Notes: a model not told the origin generated them from the letters alone. Positions 11,679 through 23,218 are shown, counted from the first letter of the stretch. The stretch: DNA of 64,000 nt from Sciurus carolinensis (GCF_902686445.1 NC_062214.1:95212738-95276737); one strand, 5' to 3'. Numbers and translations: made by a program.

Positions 11679-11822
11679 CCAGTGTGACTCAGCACTATTT
11701 ACAGCCAGAGGAATGAGAAGTTAAACTCCATTTGTGTACAATGTGTCAAAATGCATTCTACTGTCCTGTATAACCAATTATAACAACAAAAATAAATATA
11801 AATTTAAATTTAAAATAAAAAA
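11440..11822 (+). mobile_element. LINE-1 3' UTR copy with embedded CA repeat
   Basis: Features shared with other L1 3' ends here: TTTTCTCTGATAAGTGGATG, GGAACTCTGGATAGTG, GAATGAGACATTATTACCC, CCATTTGTGTACAATG and an A-rich end. A CA microsatellite replaces the middle. Confidence 0.75.
11630..11677. repeat. (CA)n microsatellite
   Basis: GTGTGTATA followed by about 20 uninterrupted CA units inside the L1 3' UTR copy. Likely polymorphic. Confidence 0.95.
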
Positions 11823-12338
11823 GGTTTCTAGGTATGTTCTCTCATTCATCACAAACAAAGCTATCCCTGTATGCTTGATCACAGGCTGTCAAAACACAAA
11901 TTGTACTTTCTCTGGCACAGTATAAATTCCAAGGTCAGACTGCTTGGACAGCCATTCTGATTTCATCACCACAGTATGACTGTAGATAACTTATTTTTAA
12001 CAGTCTCTACTTCCTCCCAGGTAAAACTGAGAAAGTAATATAATTTTCTTCCTAGAAACGTTTGGATGAACTCATAGAATACACATAGAATACAATTCAT
12101 ATGATGCTTTAACGTACAGTAATCCCTTAATAAACATTAGCTATGATTTTTAGTATCTATTTTAATCTCATTTTCCATGCCTCCTTATGTATTTTCAAAA
12201 GTTTTTGTATAAACACAAATAAAAAAATTAAAATTTTTACTAATATTAATATTCATGAACACTTTAATAAAACAAAATGCAAATGAGTTAAATTTCAAAT
12301 ATATGATTATAAAAAGATTGCTTAAGATATTTCATTTT

Positions 12339-12549
12339 GAGCTAGGCACAGTGGCACACACCTGTAATCCTAGTGACTTGAGAGGCCAAGGCAGAAGGAT
12401 CACAAGTTAAAAGCCAGCCTCAGTAACTTGATGAGGCCCTGAGCAACTTAGCAAGACTCTGTCTCAAAAATAAAAAATTAAAAAGGGCTGGGGATGTGTC
12501 TCAGTGGTAAAGCACCCCTGGGTTCAATTCCCAGTACCAAAAAATAAAA
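12339..12549 (+). mobile_element. MEN SINE, first of a pair at one target
   Basis: Complete element from GCTAGGCACAGTGGCACAC to AGTACCAAAAAATAAAAA. Flanked by AAGATATTTCATT at 12324-12336 and 12550-12562. Confidence 0.95.
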
Positions 12550-12562
12550 AAGATATTTCATT

Positions 12563-12772
12563 CTGCCAAGCATGGTGGTGAACAACTATAATCCCACTGA
12601 CTTGGAAGACTGAGGCAGGAGGATCATAAATTCAAGGCCAACAGCAACTCAGCGAGGCTCTAAGCAGCAACTTAGTGAGACCCTGTCTCAAAATTAAAAG
12701 TAAAGGGCTGGGGATATAGCACAGGGGGAAAGCTCCTGAATTCAATTCCCAGTACCCCCACTCGAAAAAGAA
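12563..12772 (+). mobile_element. MEN SINE, second of a pair at one target
   Basis: Complete element from CTGCCAAGCATGGTGG to CACTCGAAAAAGAA. Flanked by the same AAGATATTTCATT at 12550-12562 and 12773-12785, so three copies of one target sequence bracket two SINEs. Ends about 60 bp from exon 4. Confidence 0.95.
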
Positions 12773-12833
12773 AAGATATTTCATTTTATCAAACTGCCTA
12801 TTTCATAATTCTACAGTTACTATTCCAACTTAC

Positions 12834-12997
12834 CATCTTCATCAACAGTAAGGTCCACAACTTCTGCAGCATTCTGCCTCAAGGGCTGAATTACAGTAGA
12901 AATCCTACTGCGGTTCCGTGGCTCCTGTGGTCGACCTGTATGAGAACTTGAACCTTGGCTCCAATGAGATCTGGAGTGTCCAAGGGTTGAACGAGAC
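12834..12997 (-). CDS. RNF111: RNF111 exon 4: SUMO-interaction motif 3
   Basis: Acceptor TTTAAG|GTC (AG at 12999-12998) and donor GATG|GTAAGT (12834/12833). The 164-bp exon enters in phase 2 and leaves in phase 1, encoding residues 336-391. It holds an Arg/Ser/His-rich segment and then the third SUMO-interaction motif VVDLTV, residues 382-387 (bases 12844-12861), followed by the acidic DEDE. The acceptor has a poor pyrimidine tract (AT-rich, ending ATCATTTAAG), which makes it the weakest acceptor of the set. Two tandem MEN SINEs lie only 47 bp beyond the donor in intron 4. Confidence 0.97.
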
Positions 12998-13214
12998 CTT
13001 AAATGATATCAATATTAAATTAGTAAATATAAATAAAGAATAAATTTAGTCACCCCAGAAACCCATAAACCTTTTTTACAAAACAAGTTCTTCATGCAAG
13101 AGTTCTCCAAATTAATAATAGAAATAGAACTAAAACTTATGACTAGCATAATGCCTGGCATTCTAATAAACTTTACTGAATGAATACATCATCAATTAAC
13201 CAAAAAAATTAAAA

Positions 13215-13410
13215 AATGCTCTGCTGAGAGTCAGGCACACACCTATAATTGCAGCTACTTAGGAGGCTGAAGCAGGAGAATTGCCAGTCTCAGCAGTTTA
13301 GGCAGACCCTGTCGCAAAATTAAAAATAAAAAGAGCTGGGGATGAAGCACAGTGCTGAAATACCCCCAGGTTCAATCCCTAATACGGGGGGGTCGGGGGG
13401 GGTGTGAAGA
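13215..13410 (+). mobile_element. MEN SINE with deleted B1 segment
   Basis: CACACACCTATAATTGCAGC, a shortened middle, AAAATTAAAAATAAAAAG linker and an ID-like half running into a G-rich stretch (13385-13402). Confidence 0.88.
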
Positions 13411-14147
13411 AAAAGAAATATTGTGTTAGACCAATAGTATAATATACAGGATTCTGTTTTGAGAACACTGCTGTCTTCAATTATTATTTTGACTATTCAC
13501 CTTGATTATAATTAACTATTTGCATTTTATGGTAACTCAAAATTATTTACCATTAAAAAAAAATACACTTATGTCCACATGATCTTGTATGTTTAGCCCA
13601 GGTTGGATTTGTAAACATAATTTTGGGAACCCTAAACCAAGTTAAGCTTTTGGTACTGTCCTAAGAGAATACAACAGACACCAGAGAGGTATCCTGGGGT
13701 TAGTATAGGTAAGGACACTGTGTAGCTAGTTTATTAGTTTGATATTCATTAAAAAAAAAAAAAAGAAAGAAATCACTTGTTTAAGCTGTTTTATCCTTAT
13801 AAAGCATCGAATCCCAAACCCTAAACAATCTGTTTTTCACCTTTCTTAAGCATATAGCACAGTTCTAAATTACTTATAGGTATACTTATATTTTAAAGGA
13901 TTGACTATCATGATTCTAGACTGACCTTATACACATATAGTATGTAGATCATGTAATCCAAAGGCTCCAAGAGAAAAAAATAAATCACTTTTAAAAGGTG
14001 GGGCCAATAAAACACAAATGCTTATGCAGTTTTTTTTGTTGTTGTTTTCTGCCCAAATTGAATGCAAAACTGGTAGAAGCTTGTGATCAGTGTGTATGGA
14101 AAAGTTCAACCAAATCCATTAATACACAAAGTCATCAAGGGCAGTGA

Positions 14148-14429
14148 GTTTGCACACTCAGAAAACAACCCCAAACTTCAAACTGGGATGAAAAAAATGT
14201 CCTCAATAATTATACAGCCCAGGAGTTTAAAAAGAGTTCAAATTTTAAGATGAAATTCTCAAAGAAACAGGAACATAAATCAATGTCTCAGGATAAAATG
14301 GTTTTATATGATGAGCGATCTCACCATTTAAAATTACTGAAAAGCCAAGAGGCTATGATGTCCATTACCTCTGGGAAGCTATTATTAACTGTAGAAAGTT
14401 CTAGGTCCACTTTGCAGTTACTTTTGTGA
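14148..14429 (+). other. Unidentified 93-codon open stretch, antisense to RNF111
   Basis: One plus-strand frame is open from 14148 to the stop at 14427-14429. The predicted peptide is Lys/Ser-rich and I do not recognise it. It lacks an early ATG. It could be a fragment of an old processed pseudogene in intron 3 or simply chance in AT-rich DNA. Confidence 0.2.
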
Positions 14430-14650
14430 AAGCATCATAAGAACCTCCTAATTCAAAATATTCAACTGGATTGGAGCATCAGCAAAAAACTTGGTGTTTG
14501 AAGACAGTTTCACATTGGTCTTAGTGGCTACTATGTTTAGTGGCAGCTGCCAAATCCTGATATGAAAAACTCTGAAACACAAAAGCACTCTCTTAATAGC
14601 AAAGGCCAAGAGCCAACATGACAGTAAGTAACTATAAAAAAATAACTACA

Positions 14651-14726
14651 GGTACAGAGAATGTGGCTCAGTGATAGAGCATTCGCCTAACATGCATCAA
14701 GGTCCCAGGTTCAACTCCCAGCACCA

Positions 14727-14766
<40 letters not shown>
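14651..14766 (+). mobile_element. ID SINE with 38-base poly-A tail
   Basis: GAGAATGTGGCTCAGTGATAG, AGGTTCAACTCCCAGCACC, then an uninterrupted A run at about 14729-14766. A long pure tail suggests a fairly recent insertion. Confidence 0.92.
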
Positions 14767-14768
<2 letters not shown>

Positions 14769-15525
14769 AAGAAAAAGAACTATGGATCATGGACTCTATT
14801 ACTTGATTAAATGCATCTGCCTGATCATCAAGCATCTCCATAACAAATAAGATCCAGAGTTCCACAGGAAAAAACAGGTGCTAATTTTCAACAGTCCTTA
14901 AAGCTCCAAAAACTTTAAACAGTGTGGTGTTAAGCACTATACAATCACAGCATGTGTGTGGTACATTTTGTCTTGTATCAATTTACATCAAACTTTGGGG
15001 AAATCACTTAAAATTAAAACAATCATGGACAGACAGTGCTCCTTTCCATGCCATTAGAAGTAGAACTCCATGAGAAAGTGGCAAGTGGAAAAAAATCTGA
15101 GGTGTATTTGTAACATGCTTCAGAAATGTGAATTTTTAAAATTGATAACAACATATTACTATGCATTGTTCAAAAGCATTTAAAAACACATTCCAACACA
15201 AACGTTGATTCATCCACAGATTAGTCTTGTATATCAAATGTAACAGCAACCCTTTACCACTACTAATCACCTAAAGCATCTTAAAAGCCATGTTATGATT
15301 TGATTTGGTCAGGATGTCAAAGTGATCCGGCAAAAGGGATGTCATTTCCAATTATTCATCAAAAAAATGAGAATTTTTCATTCATTAGTTTAGAGCTTAG
15401 ACATAATTACTGAATGAAAAATAAAAAGTCATGTGAAAAAAAAAAAAAAGTCATGTAACAGAAAGGATTATTTTACATCAATACCCCCTAATATTTTCCT
15501 TCACTTTTAATTTTAGTACCAACCC

Positions 15526-15724
15526 CAACTAGGTGCAGTGGCTCATGCCTATAATTCCAGCTATTTGATAGTCTAAAGTGGAAGGATCCTAAGTTCAAGA
15601 CCATCCTTGGCAACTTAAGAGAGACGCTGTCTCAAAACAAAAAATAAAAAGGGATAGGGATGAAGTTCAGTATTAGAATGTCCCTGCATTCAATCCCCAA
15701 TATCACAAAATTAAAAAAAAAAAA
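15526..15724 (+). mobile_element. MEN SINE
   Basis: ACTAGGTGCAGTGGCTCATG head, CAAAACAAAAAATAAAAAGG linker, ID-like half and a poly-A end. Similar sequences TTTAGTACCAACCCCAA (before) and TTTAGTGCCATCCCCAA (after) look like a diverged target duplication. Confidence 0.88.
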
Positions 15725-16152
15725 ATTTAGTGCCATCCCCAATATTTGTGTATTATTCATATTTAAATTTCAAAGGAGTTCATGAATTCTCTTTAACGTA
15801 AAAAAATTCAATTTTGTAAAACAACAAGTAAAACTATTGTTTATCTAAAGCAATGACTCTTAGCTCTCACTGCATACTTTAAAAAATTCTAAGCACCAAA
15901 TTCTAGTTCTGTTGGTCTAGGACAGGGTCTAGGGAACAATATATTCTTTTTTTATAATTTTTCCAGGTAAGTCTAACACAGCCCAGTTTGAAAACCACTA
16001 ATCTAAGTAGAGGTATGTTCAAATTAGGTCTCTAAGAAAAAAAATTGTCCATGGCACAAGTTTAAATAAGTTTAATAATAAAGAAAGAAAGACTAAAGTT
16101 TAAATAATTATTTTTAAAACTTCAAATATACAACTAGGAATTAAAAGCTCAC

Positions 16153-16279
16153 CGATAGCTTTCTCCAACTGTTACAATCTCCACTTCACTGTCAGTTGAG
16201 GTAACATTTATTTCTTCATTGGCAGTGACCTGGGGAGTGAAGGAAGCTTCTATCACCACAACATCTTCATCGATACTTC
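16153..16279 (-). CDS. RNF111: RNF111 exon 3: SUMO-interaction motifs 1 and 2
   Basis: Acceptor TTTTCAG|GAAG at 16280/16279 and donor CG|GTGAGC at 16153/16152. The 127-bp exon enters in phase 1 and leaves in phase 2, encoding residues 294-336 (Gly294 and Arg336 are split). Two hydrophobic SUMO-interaction cores flanked by acidic residues are visible: VVVI at residues 300-303 (bases 16251-16262) and VEIVTV at 326-331 (bases 16167-16184). In Arkadia these motifs bind poly-SUMO chains and direct the ligase to SUMOylated substrates. Both match the positions I recall for the human protein. Confidence 0.97.
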
Positions 16280-16954
16280 CTGAAAACAAAAGAAAAATAT
16301 TTAAAGGACATCCATTTGTAAACTAATTATAAGGCAGAAATTCTTATTTTTACTTTGAAAACTATGTAAATCATAGTGAAAGGAGAATTGTACGATAATT
16401 TATTTTGGATAGATACTCAAGAGAAGAGTCAAAGCTGCTATAACTTCAGAAATTTTAAGCATTACAAATGAAAGGAGCAGAAACAAAAGCAACTGGCTGT
16501 AGAAAGATACTTTTGATAGTAACTAGCATCCACATGTTGAGTAGTTATAGTACCATAATTAGTATGTGTAAAGAATATGAGCTCCTAATTGGAATTAGGT
16601 CTGAATTACAAATGTTGTTTACTGTGTGCCTGGGAAAGTCTTTAGAATTACTGAAGCTTCAGTTTCTCAATGGGGCTTAACACTCCGGATATTGTACATG
16701 ACATAGAGAATGTGCTCACAAATCAGAAATATATACTTAAAGTGGATGAATTTGTTTTCCTACTCTTAATATTCTTACTGTGGGACATTTTTATCACAGA
16801 CATTTGTATTATGAGGTGACAGAGGATGTTTTAAAACAATTATCAGGTGATAAGATTTTTTTTTAAAAAAGTCATTTATCACCACATTTGTGGAAAATCC
16901 GATAAGAAACACAACACAACTTTTATTTTTTAACCATTTTATCCATTTTTAATT

Positions 16955-17395
16955 TTAGTAGCATTAAGTATATTTGAATCATTATGAAACATCTCTAAAG
17001 TTTTTTCATCATGCAAATCTGAAACTCTACCCATTATGACCTTCCCACCCCCCATAGCACCATCACCATTCTACTGTCTGTTCTGAGAATATAACTATTT
17101 TAGATGCCACATAATAGAATTACACAGTATTTGTCATTTTGTGAATAGCTTATTTCTCTTAACATAATATCCAACAGAAATGAAAACATAAAAATTTGTA
17201 CCCAAATGTTGATTGCAACATATTCACAAGTAATACTAGAAACAATTTAAATGCTACAAACTAAAAATGAATACATAAAATGTCATGTATCCATACACTA
17301 GAATACTATAAAGGAACTAATAAAACAAATAAAAACTAATTCCTGATCTAAGGATGAATCAAAAAATTATGCTAAATGAAAAAAGTCAGACATAA
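16955..17395. mobile_element. Old LINE-1 fragments
   Basis: 16955-17170 reads like reverse-strand L1 (CCATTCTACTGTCTGTTC, GCTTATTTCTCTTAACATAA). 17171-17395 reads like plus-strand L1 (CCAAATGTTGATTGCAAC, GAATACTATAAAGGAAC, GCTAAATGAAAAAAGTCAGA). The opposed orientations suggest an old inversion or two separate pieces. Confidence 0.6.
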
Positions 17396-17592
17396 AAGAC
17401 CACACACCTGTAATCCCAGTGATTAAGGAGGCTGAGGCAGGAGGGACACAAGTTTGAGGCCAGTTTCAACATAGCAAGACCTTACCTCAAAATAAAAAAA
17501 TAAAAAATAAAAGGGCTGGGGATGTAGCTCAGTGATGGAGCACCCTGGGTTCAATCCCCAGTACTGCAGAAGAACCAAAAATGGAAAGAAAG

Positions 17593-17622
<30 letters not shown>
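17396..17622 (+). mobile_element. MEN SINE, 5' truncated, with long poly-A
   Basis: CACACACCTGTAATCCCAG without the usual first 15 bases, A-rich linker, intact ID half GGTTCAATCCCCAGTAC, then a GAAAG-rich and poly-A tail ending near 17622. Confidence 0.9.
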
Positions 17623-17624
<2 letters not shown>

Positions 17625-17639
17625 CACATATTATGATTT

Positions 17640-19210
17640 TGTTTATGTTTTAAAAAAATGAAGGGTAAGAAATGAAGGATGGTTGAGGTTAGTGACTGAT
17701 ATGAAATAATGAGTATGTGGGAGTTCAGTGCATATTTTTATTTTTTTAGTATGAGAATTTTTATATAAAATCATGTCCAAAAATTCACAAAAAAACCTCT
17801 TTTTTTAACAAAAAGATGGAAAGGCATATTTGCAAATTTAGATAGAAGGGAAAGGAATAGTCACAAATTTAGATAGAATTTCTCCTATATGATCATTCTA
17901 AGCGTTTTTTTATTGCTTACAACACTTTAGTCAATACAGTATGGAGCACGCTTAAGAAACAAACAACTATTGGATAAATTTTCTGAGTACTATTTTATGA
18001 CATAAGATAAAACACTATCTGTAATTTGAGGTAGTTCCAGTGATAGCATAATTCACGGAGTCAGGAAACACTGTATCTCACACAAAGTATATAAAGGATA
18101 GTATGCTCTGGAAAACTGTGCTTCAGATTTTAGAAAAAAAGTTTCAGCAAACATCAGGATACCAATGTCTGAGATACCTAATTGTGTGAATAAAATTATT
18201 TTCAGGAAATGGGGTAACAACAGGCAACATTTCTACATTAACATTTAATATTTTATGTGTAAATAAATAATTTGATCATGAGACACCTTCTTTAACAGTA
18301 GTCCTAAAAGTTTTTTATTTTAAGGTAGCCAAAATTGTTTATTCTCCACAATGGGAAAATGGGACTGGCATACTCAGATTCTTTTATTGATAGCTTATAA
18401 GTCTAAATAAGATATAATTGATAAATACCTACTAATTAAAAGTTAGTGAGTTATAAAGAAATCTCATATCCACAATTAATAGGAAAACCCAAGGTTTTAG
18501 GGTTGTAAAACAGGCTAAGTAGCAGTTCAGATAAGGTTTACTGAAAGATCACAGAAATAGATCACTAAAATGAACATCTATTCTCACACCTTGCTTCTAT
18601 TAGGTTATTTTCGGATACTGAAGTTCTTAACAAATATCGTAGGGAACAAAACAGAATGTATAAATTCTCTGCCAAACTGGAAATTATTCAATAGCTGGGA
18701 ATAACTGAATGGTCAATAAGCCATACCAATAGCCAAGTGAAATATCATTCCTTAAGATATGTTTGCACAGGTATGAAAAATGCATGTACAAAGCTATGCA
18801 ATGCAGCAAATATCAACGAAAGCTGGCTAAATTAAATTCTGGAACACCCATACAAAGGGAACTATGCAATCATTAAAAAAATAAGGAATTTCACATGTTG
18901 ATATGAAAAGACCTACAATATTTATTTGTTCTTGTATATGCTTCTACATTTTCTGAGGGAGATAAGAAACTGTCAACAGAGATTGCTTCTGGATAATAAA
19001 GAATGGACCCTCTGAAAAGGAGATAAGTTCTTACTTCATTTTCTCAGTACTCTTAAAATTCCATACCATGTGAATGCTATTATTAAATCTTTATTTAAAA
19101 AAAAAATGGTTCAAAACAAAACACTTGTCTAGAAACGAGAAAACATCAGGGGTACTTCATTTCAACTTTTTAGATTTGTGTTTCCAGAAATAAACACTTA
19201 AGAGTAATGT
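17640..19210. other. Intron 2 segment without clear features
   Basis: AT-rich sequence. Parts near 18830-19090 (CAAAGGGAACTATGCAATC) are reminiscent of eroded L1, but I cannot delimit an element. Confidence 0.5.
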
Positions 19211-19222
19211 CTAAAAATAATG

Positions 19223-19446
19223 CAGCTGAGCCCAGCACAGTGGTGCACACCTGTAATCCCAGTGGCTCAGAAGGCTAAGGCAGGAGCATCACAAGTTTAA
19301 GGCCAACCTCAGCAACTTAGTGAGGCTCTAAGCAACTTAGTAAGATTCTGTTTTAAAATAAAAAAATTTAAAAAGGGGTAGGGATATAGCTTAGTGGTAA
19401 AGTGCCTCTGAGTTCAATTCCTAAAACCAAAAATAAAAATAAAAAT
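19223..19446 (+). mobile_element. MEN SINE with 10-bp target duplication
   Basis: CCCAGCACAGTGGTGCACAC head to an (AAAAAT)n tail. AAAAATAATG occurs at 19213-19222 and 19447-19456. Confidence 0.92.
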
Positions 19447-20121
19447 AAAAATAATGTAATCGAAATAATGTAATTATACTAAGAAACATGATTTTCTAAA
19501 TGCTATAAGTATTAAAATTTTAAAATGAATTACATTTGCACTAAACTTGAATACCTAAGAATATAAAAACCCTTTCCTTCCCAGAAACAGACTTTCATTT
19601 ACTATATTCTCATTCCTCTACAAATACCAGCTCCTTGAACTTCTATTTCACATAACCAACCACTACGTCTCACTAATTTCAAGCAGAAATTGGGCTCTAA
19701 TGCTCCCTTCCCCAACACTAGAGTCTTCAGATCCTGACCGTGTGAGAAAAATGTGACAACAATGCAAGACAAGTCCTTTTCTCACCTCCCTCTTTCTCAA
19801 GAGACCTCAGGAAACAACTGCTGTACATTTTTCCCAGTTGCAAGTGATCTCAACAAAGTCGTCTTAAAACAAATATTCAAAAAGAATTTTTTTTTTTTTT
19901 TAATGAACTAAATATGGCTAAATAAGAAGCTTACTGATTTTAGGGTTCTGGCAAGGATAGAAAAACAAAAATGACAAAGGAAGATACTCATATGGAAGGA
20001 AAGAGAGACAAGGGAAGGAAAATGGCACATACGAATAGTAGACTAACAGGCTCTGACCCTGACAAACAGAGTATCAGGCAAACTTTCCCATCAATCTTAG
20101 AAAACATATTCCTAGTCCTTT

Positions 20122-20220
20122 TCTTTTTTTTTTTTTTTTTTTTTTTGCGGTGCTGGGGATCGAACTCAGGGACTTGTGCTTGCAGCGCAAGCACTCTACC
20201 GGCTGAGCTATCTCCCGCCC
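20122..20220 (-). mobile_element. Young ID SINE with perfect 15-bp target duplication
   Basis: Poly-T, then GCGGTGCTGGGGATCGAACT through GAGCTATCTCCCGCCC. Both internal promoter boxes are intact on the minus strand (GAGTTCGATCC B box). TATTCCTAGTCCTTT is identical at 20107-20121 and 20221-20235. In sense orientation within RNF111 intron 2. Confidence 0.95.
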
Positions 20221-21064
20221 TATTCCTAGTCCTTTGAAAAGCTCTCACTATGCGCCAATGCCCTTATTCCCTAAATTCAAAAGAAATTAATCTTGGTTCC
20301 CTTAGTGCAAACTTAGTTCTTCAATATTCCCTCCAACACAACTCTTTAAATTATTACAAATACAAAAATGATGCATTAAATTGGGATGATCTGTATACAC
20401 AGAAAATACATATATTTCAGAATTATCTGCACATACTTATTGTATGAATAGTATCTATTCAGTATGTGTGTTTCTATAAAAGAGAGTACATGAAAGTACA
20501 TATGCAAGTGCTATTCCTCCATCATCTGCTCTACTGAGCACTGTCATAACCAAAAGTTTACAAGTCCTAATATTTAAATAAGTTACCATTCAAATCCTTT
20601 AAGGTATTTTTCAGCTGTAAAGACATGACAAAGTGACAGTGGATAATAAAAAGTGTCTTTTTAGTGACTAAAATTTTTGTATGATTAAGTCATATAGGTA
20701 TCTGAAAAAGTAGTCACATAAGCTAAACATACTAAAGAAAAAGAAGTACTACAGGGAAAAAAATTTGTACCATAAATCAACAATTCATCTAAAATGTAAT
20801 CTAGTTATATCTAAAATTGTATCAGTAATTCATCTTTAAAAAAAGCAACTAATTCTGATTTTATTTTTATCATAGAAATATTTTTTATTTTTCTCTTGGA
20901 ATTAGATTCATGGTTTAATATTATAGTTGGCAATTTATGTGGTTTTAAAAATAAAAGTCAATAGAACTGATTCTCTTTAAAGATCACAAAAGCTTAAGTC
21001 ATAAAAAAAGGAAATAAGTACAAATATAATGCAGTACTTTCATGTTTTACCAAAATATTCTTAC

Positions 21065-21963
21065 CTGAGGGAGCAGCTGAATTGTTTTGGTGGTTTTCAC
21101 TAGCAGAAACAAACAAATCCTCCTCTCCTTCAGTTGAAGAGCTGGAAGAGGATTCACTGCTGAGGTCATTCTCACTGGAACTACTAGAACTGGGTAGCAA
21201 TGCATATTTTCTTCGGGCTAACACTTCTCGTTTTTTCCTCTGCATTAATATCCTCTCTTTTTGTTTCTGTGTCCTCTGTGAGGAGTTATTTTTTACAAAT
21301 CTCTTTCTGCATGGAAGTCTCCTTAATGAACTGCTATGAAAACAGGGTCTTTTCATTAACAATCCCGACACAGATTCTGTCTCAGTTCGAGGCCACTTTT
21401 GGGAACGTGCACTATGACTTCTACTTTTAGCACTCAAAATGGTCTGAGAATGTCTTACAGAGACTTCCTTATCCTCATCTGAAGTCACAGTATCAGAGTC
21501 TCCAAAATGTAGACTAGATGAAGGAGAAGAAAGACAATCACTGAAGGAGGAATCATTGTCTTCATCACTTGGTGTTTCTAGGTGTTGCCTCAATCCTAAT
21601 ATTCCCTGATTCTCTTTAACACAATTCTGCATATATGAAGGGCCAGCCTGCTGGCTTTTGCGTTTCTTTCTCACAACAACACTTTTTTCTTGTTCTTGCT
21701 GGTTACCATTCCTGTCCTTCTCTTGTTTTTGCGAATCATCACACAAGTGAGAGAATTCATTCCCCACTTTACTATTAATCATCTCAACTTCTGCAGGAAA
21801 ACTTTTGGCTGCCCCAATGGGCTCTGGATGTAGAAGGATCCCTTTCAGACTCTCCTGTGTCTTTGGTGCATCAGAAGGAATCTCACTCTTCATATCCACT
21901 TTTAAGGTATAAAGCTCGTTATATTCAGGAGTCCATTGAGACATGGGAAACTTTAAGGTAGGC
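21065..21963 (-). CDS. RNF111: RNF111 exon 2: start codon and N-terminal 293 residues
   Basis: Acceptor TTCTAG|GCC gives first base 21963, and donor CAG|GTAAGA gives last base 21065. Translation starts at the ATG 21944-21942 ([10 protein letters not shown]...). An in-frame ATG farther upstream at 21974 is intronic, so it is not used. The start context is weak (C at -3, T at +4). The exon encodes residues 1-293 and the first base of Gly294. Visible features are a basic nuclear-localisation-like run VRKKRKSQQ (91-99), acidic and serine-rich stretches (about 124-160), two more basic clusters (about 208-216 and 235-246) and a Ser/Glu-rich block (about 251-276) preceding the SUMO-interaction motifs. 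The sequence matches Arkadia closely over its whole length. It is by far the longest coding exon here and ends in phase 1. Confidence 0.97.
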
Positions 21964-22339
21964 CTAGAAGACATAAGATATTTAAAAGATTTTTTAACAT
22001 GTTTTATAACACTACTTAATTGAACAGTTCTTGAATTCCACTAAGAACATCCCTCATAATAGGGCAGAATTGCCTTTTCCTTATCAGGATACAAAATGGC
22101 CATAATGAGTCATTTTTACTGTCCTCGTAGAACATTTTTCTGTGATACCTCTGCTTATGGCTCCAATTTATAGAAATGCAGTAGCTATCACAGAACATAG
22201 GCCTACCTGAAAAGTTGTATTAACGAAAAAAATAATCTTACTATATGATTTGCAACTTTGGCAATATAACAAACTTGGTCAAAATCAAATAATTTCTTCA
22301 AAACTTTAGTAAAACTAGAAAAAAAGTACCAGGATTCAA

Positions 22340-22990
22340 AACACCACCATATGATTCAGCAATTCCACCACTGGGTGTGTGTATATATATATATATATCT
22401 CCAAAGGAAATAAATTTGGTTTGTCAAAGAGACATCTATACTACCATGTTCACGATAACCAAAAAACAGAAACAACCTAGGTATCTATCAGCTAAGGTCT
22501 AAAGAGAAAATGTGGCACATCATGGAATATTATTCAGTAATAAAAAAATAATGAAATCCCATCATTTGTGACAACATGATGGAACTGGAGATCATTATGT
22601 AAGTGAAATAAACCAGGCAGAAAGACATGTACTTCATGATCTCACTCATATATGGAATCTAAAAGTTTCCCTCACAGAAGTTGAGAGATGAACAGTGGTT
22701 ACCAGAGGCTAGGGAAGAAAGAGGGAAGGAAGAATAGGGAGAGATTGATCAATGGGTACTAGTTACAGTTAGGAGTAAGAAGTTCTGTTGTGCTATTACA
22801 CAGTAGGGTGACTACAGACAATGATAATGTATATTTCAAAAAGCTAGAAAAGATTTTGAAGATTTGCACCATAGAAAAATGATGAATGTTTGAGGAGATA
22901 TGTTTAACCTTATTTAAACATTATAGAAGGTATACTTAAATTGGAAATCACGATTTTATGTATGAATTTTTAAAAATTAAATCTTAAGAA
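22340..22990 (+). mobile_element. Old LINE-1 (L1M-like) 3' end
   Basis: TATGATTCAGCAATTCCACC, GGCACATCATGGAATATTAT, CAACATGATGGAACTGGAG, GTTACCAGAGGCTAGG and the (TA)n at 22378-22398 follow the order of ancient L1 ORF2 and 3' UTR. No open frame remains. Antisense to RNF111. Confidence 0.85.
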
Positions 22991-23019
22991 AATTTTAAGA
23001 AAGAATTAAAAAAACTGAT

Positions 23020-23218
23020 TATGCCAGGTGTGGTGGTACACACCTGTAATCGCAGTGGTTCAAGAGGCTGAGGCAAGAGGATTCCGAGTTCAAAGTCAGA
23101 CTCAGCAACTTAGCAAGGCCCTAAGCAACCCAGCAAGACCCTGTCTCTAAATATAAAATATAAAATAGGGCTGGCCCCCTGGATTCAATTTTCAGTACCC
23201 AAAAAAAAAAAAAAAAAG
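23020..23218 (+). mobile_element. MEN SINE lacking its ID A box
   Basis: Full B1-like half, then the ID half jumps from AGGGCTGG directly to CCCCCTGGATTCAATTTTC, deleting the A-box part. Ends in a poly-A run. Confidence 0.9.

Noticed and set aside
20122..20220. tRNA gene suggested by intact A and B boxes
   Set aside because: The boxes belong to an ID SINE with target duplication and A tail. No cloverleaf acceptor stem was found. The same applies to all other ID copies.
21945..21974. Upstream in-frame ATG at 21974 as the RNF111 start
   Set aside because: It lies before the TTCTAG acceptor at 21965-21964 and so is intronic. The ATG at 21944 gives the conserved N-terminus.
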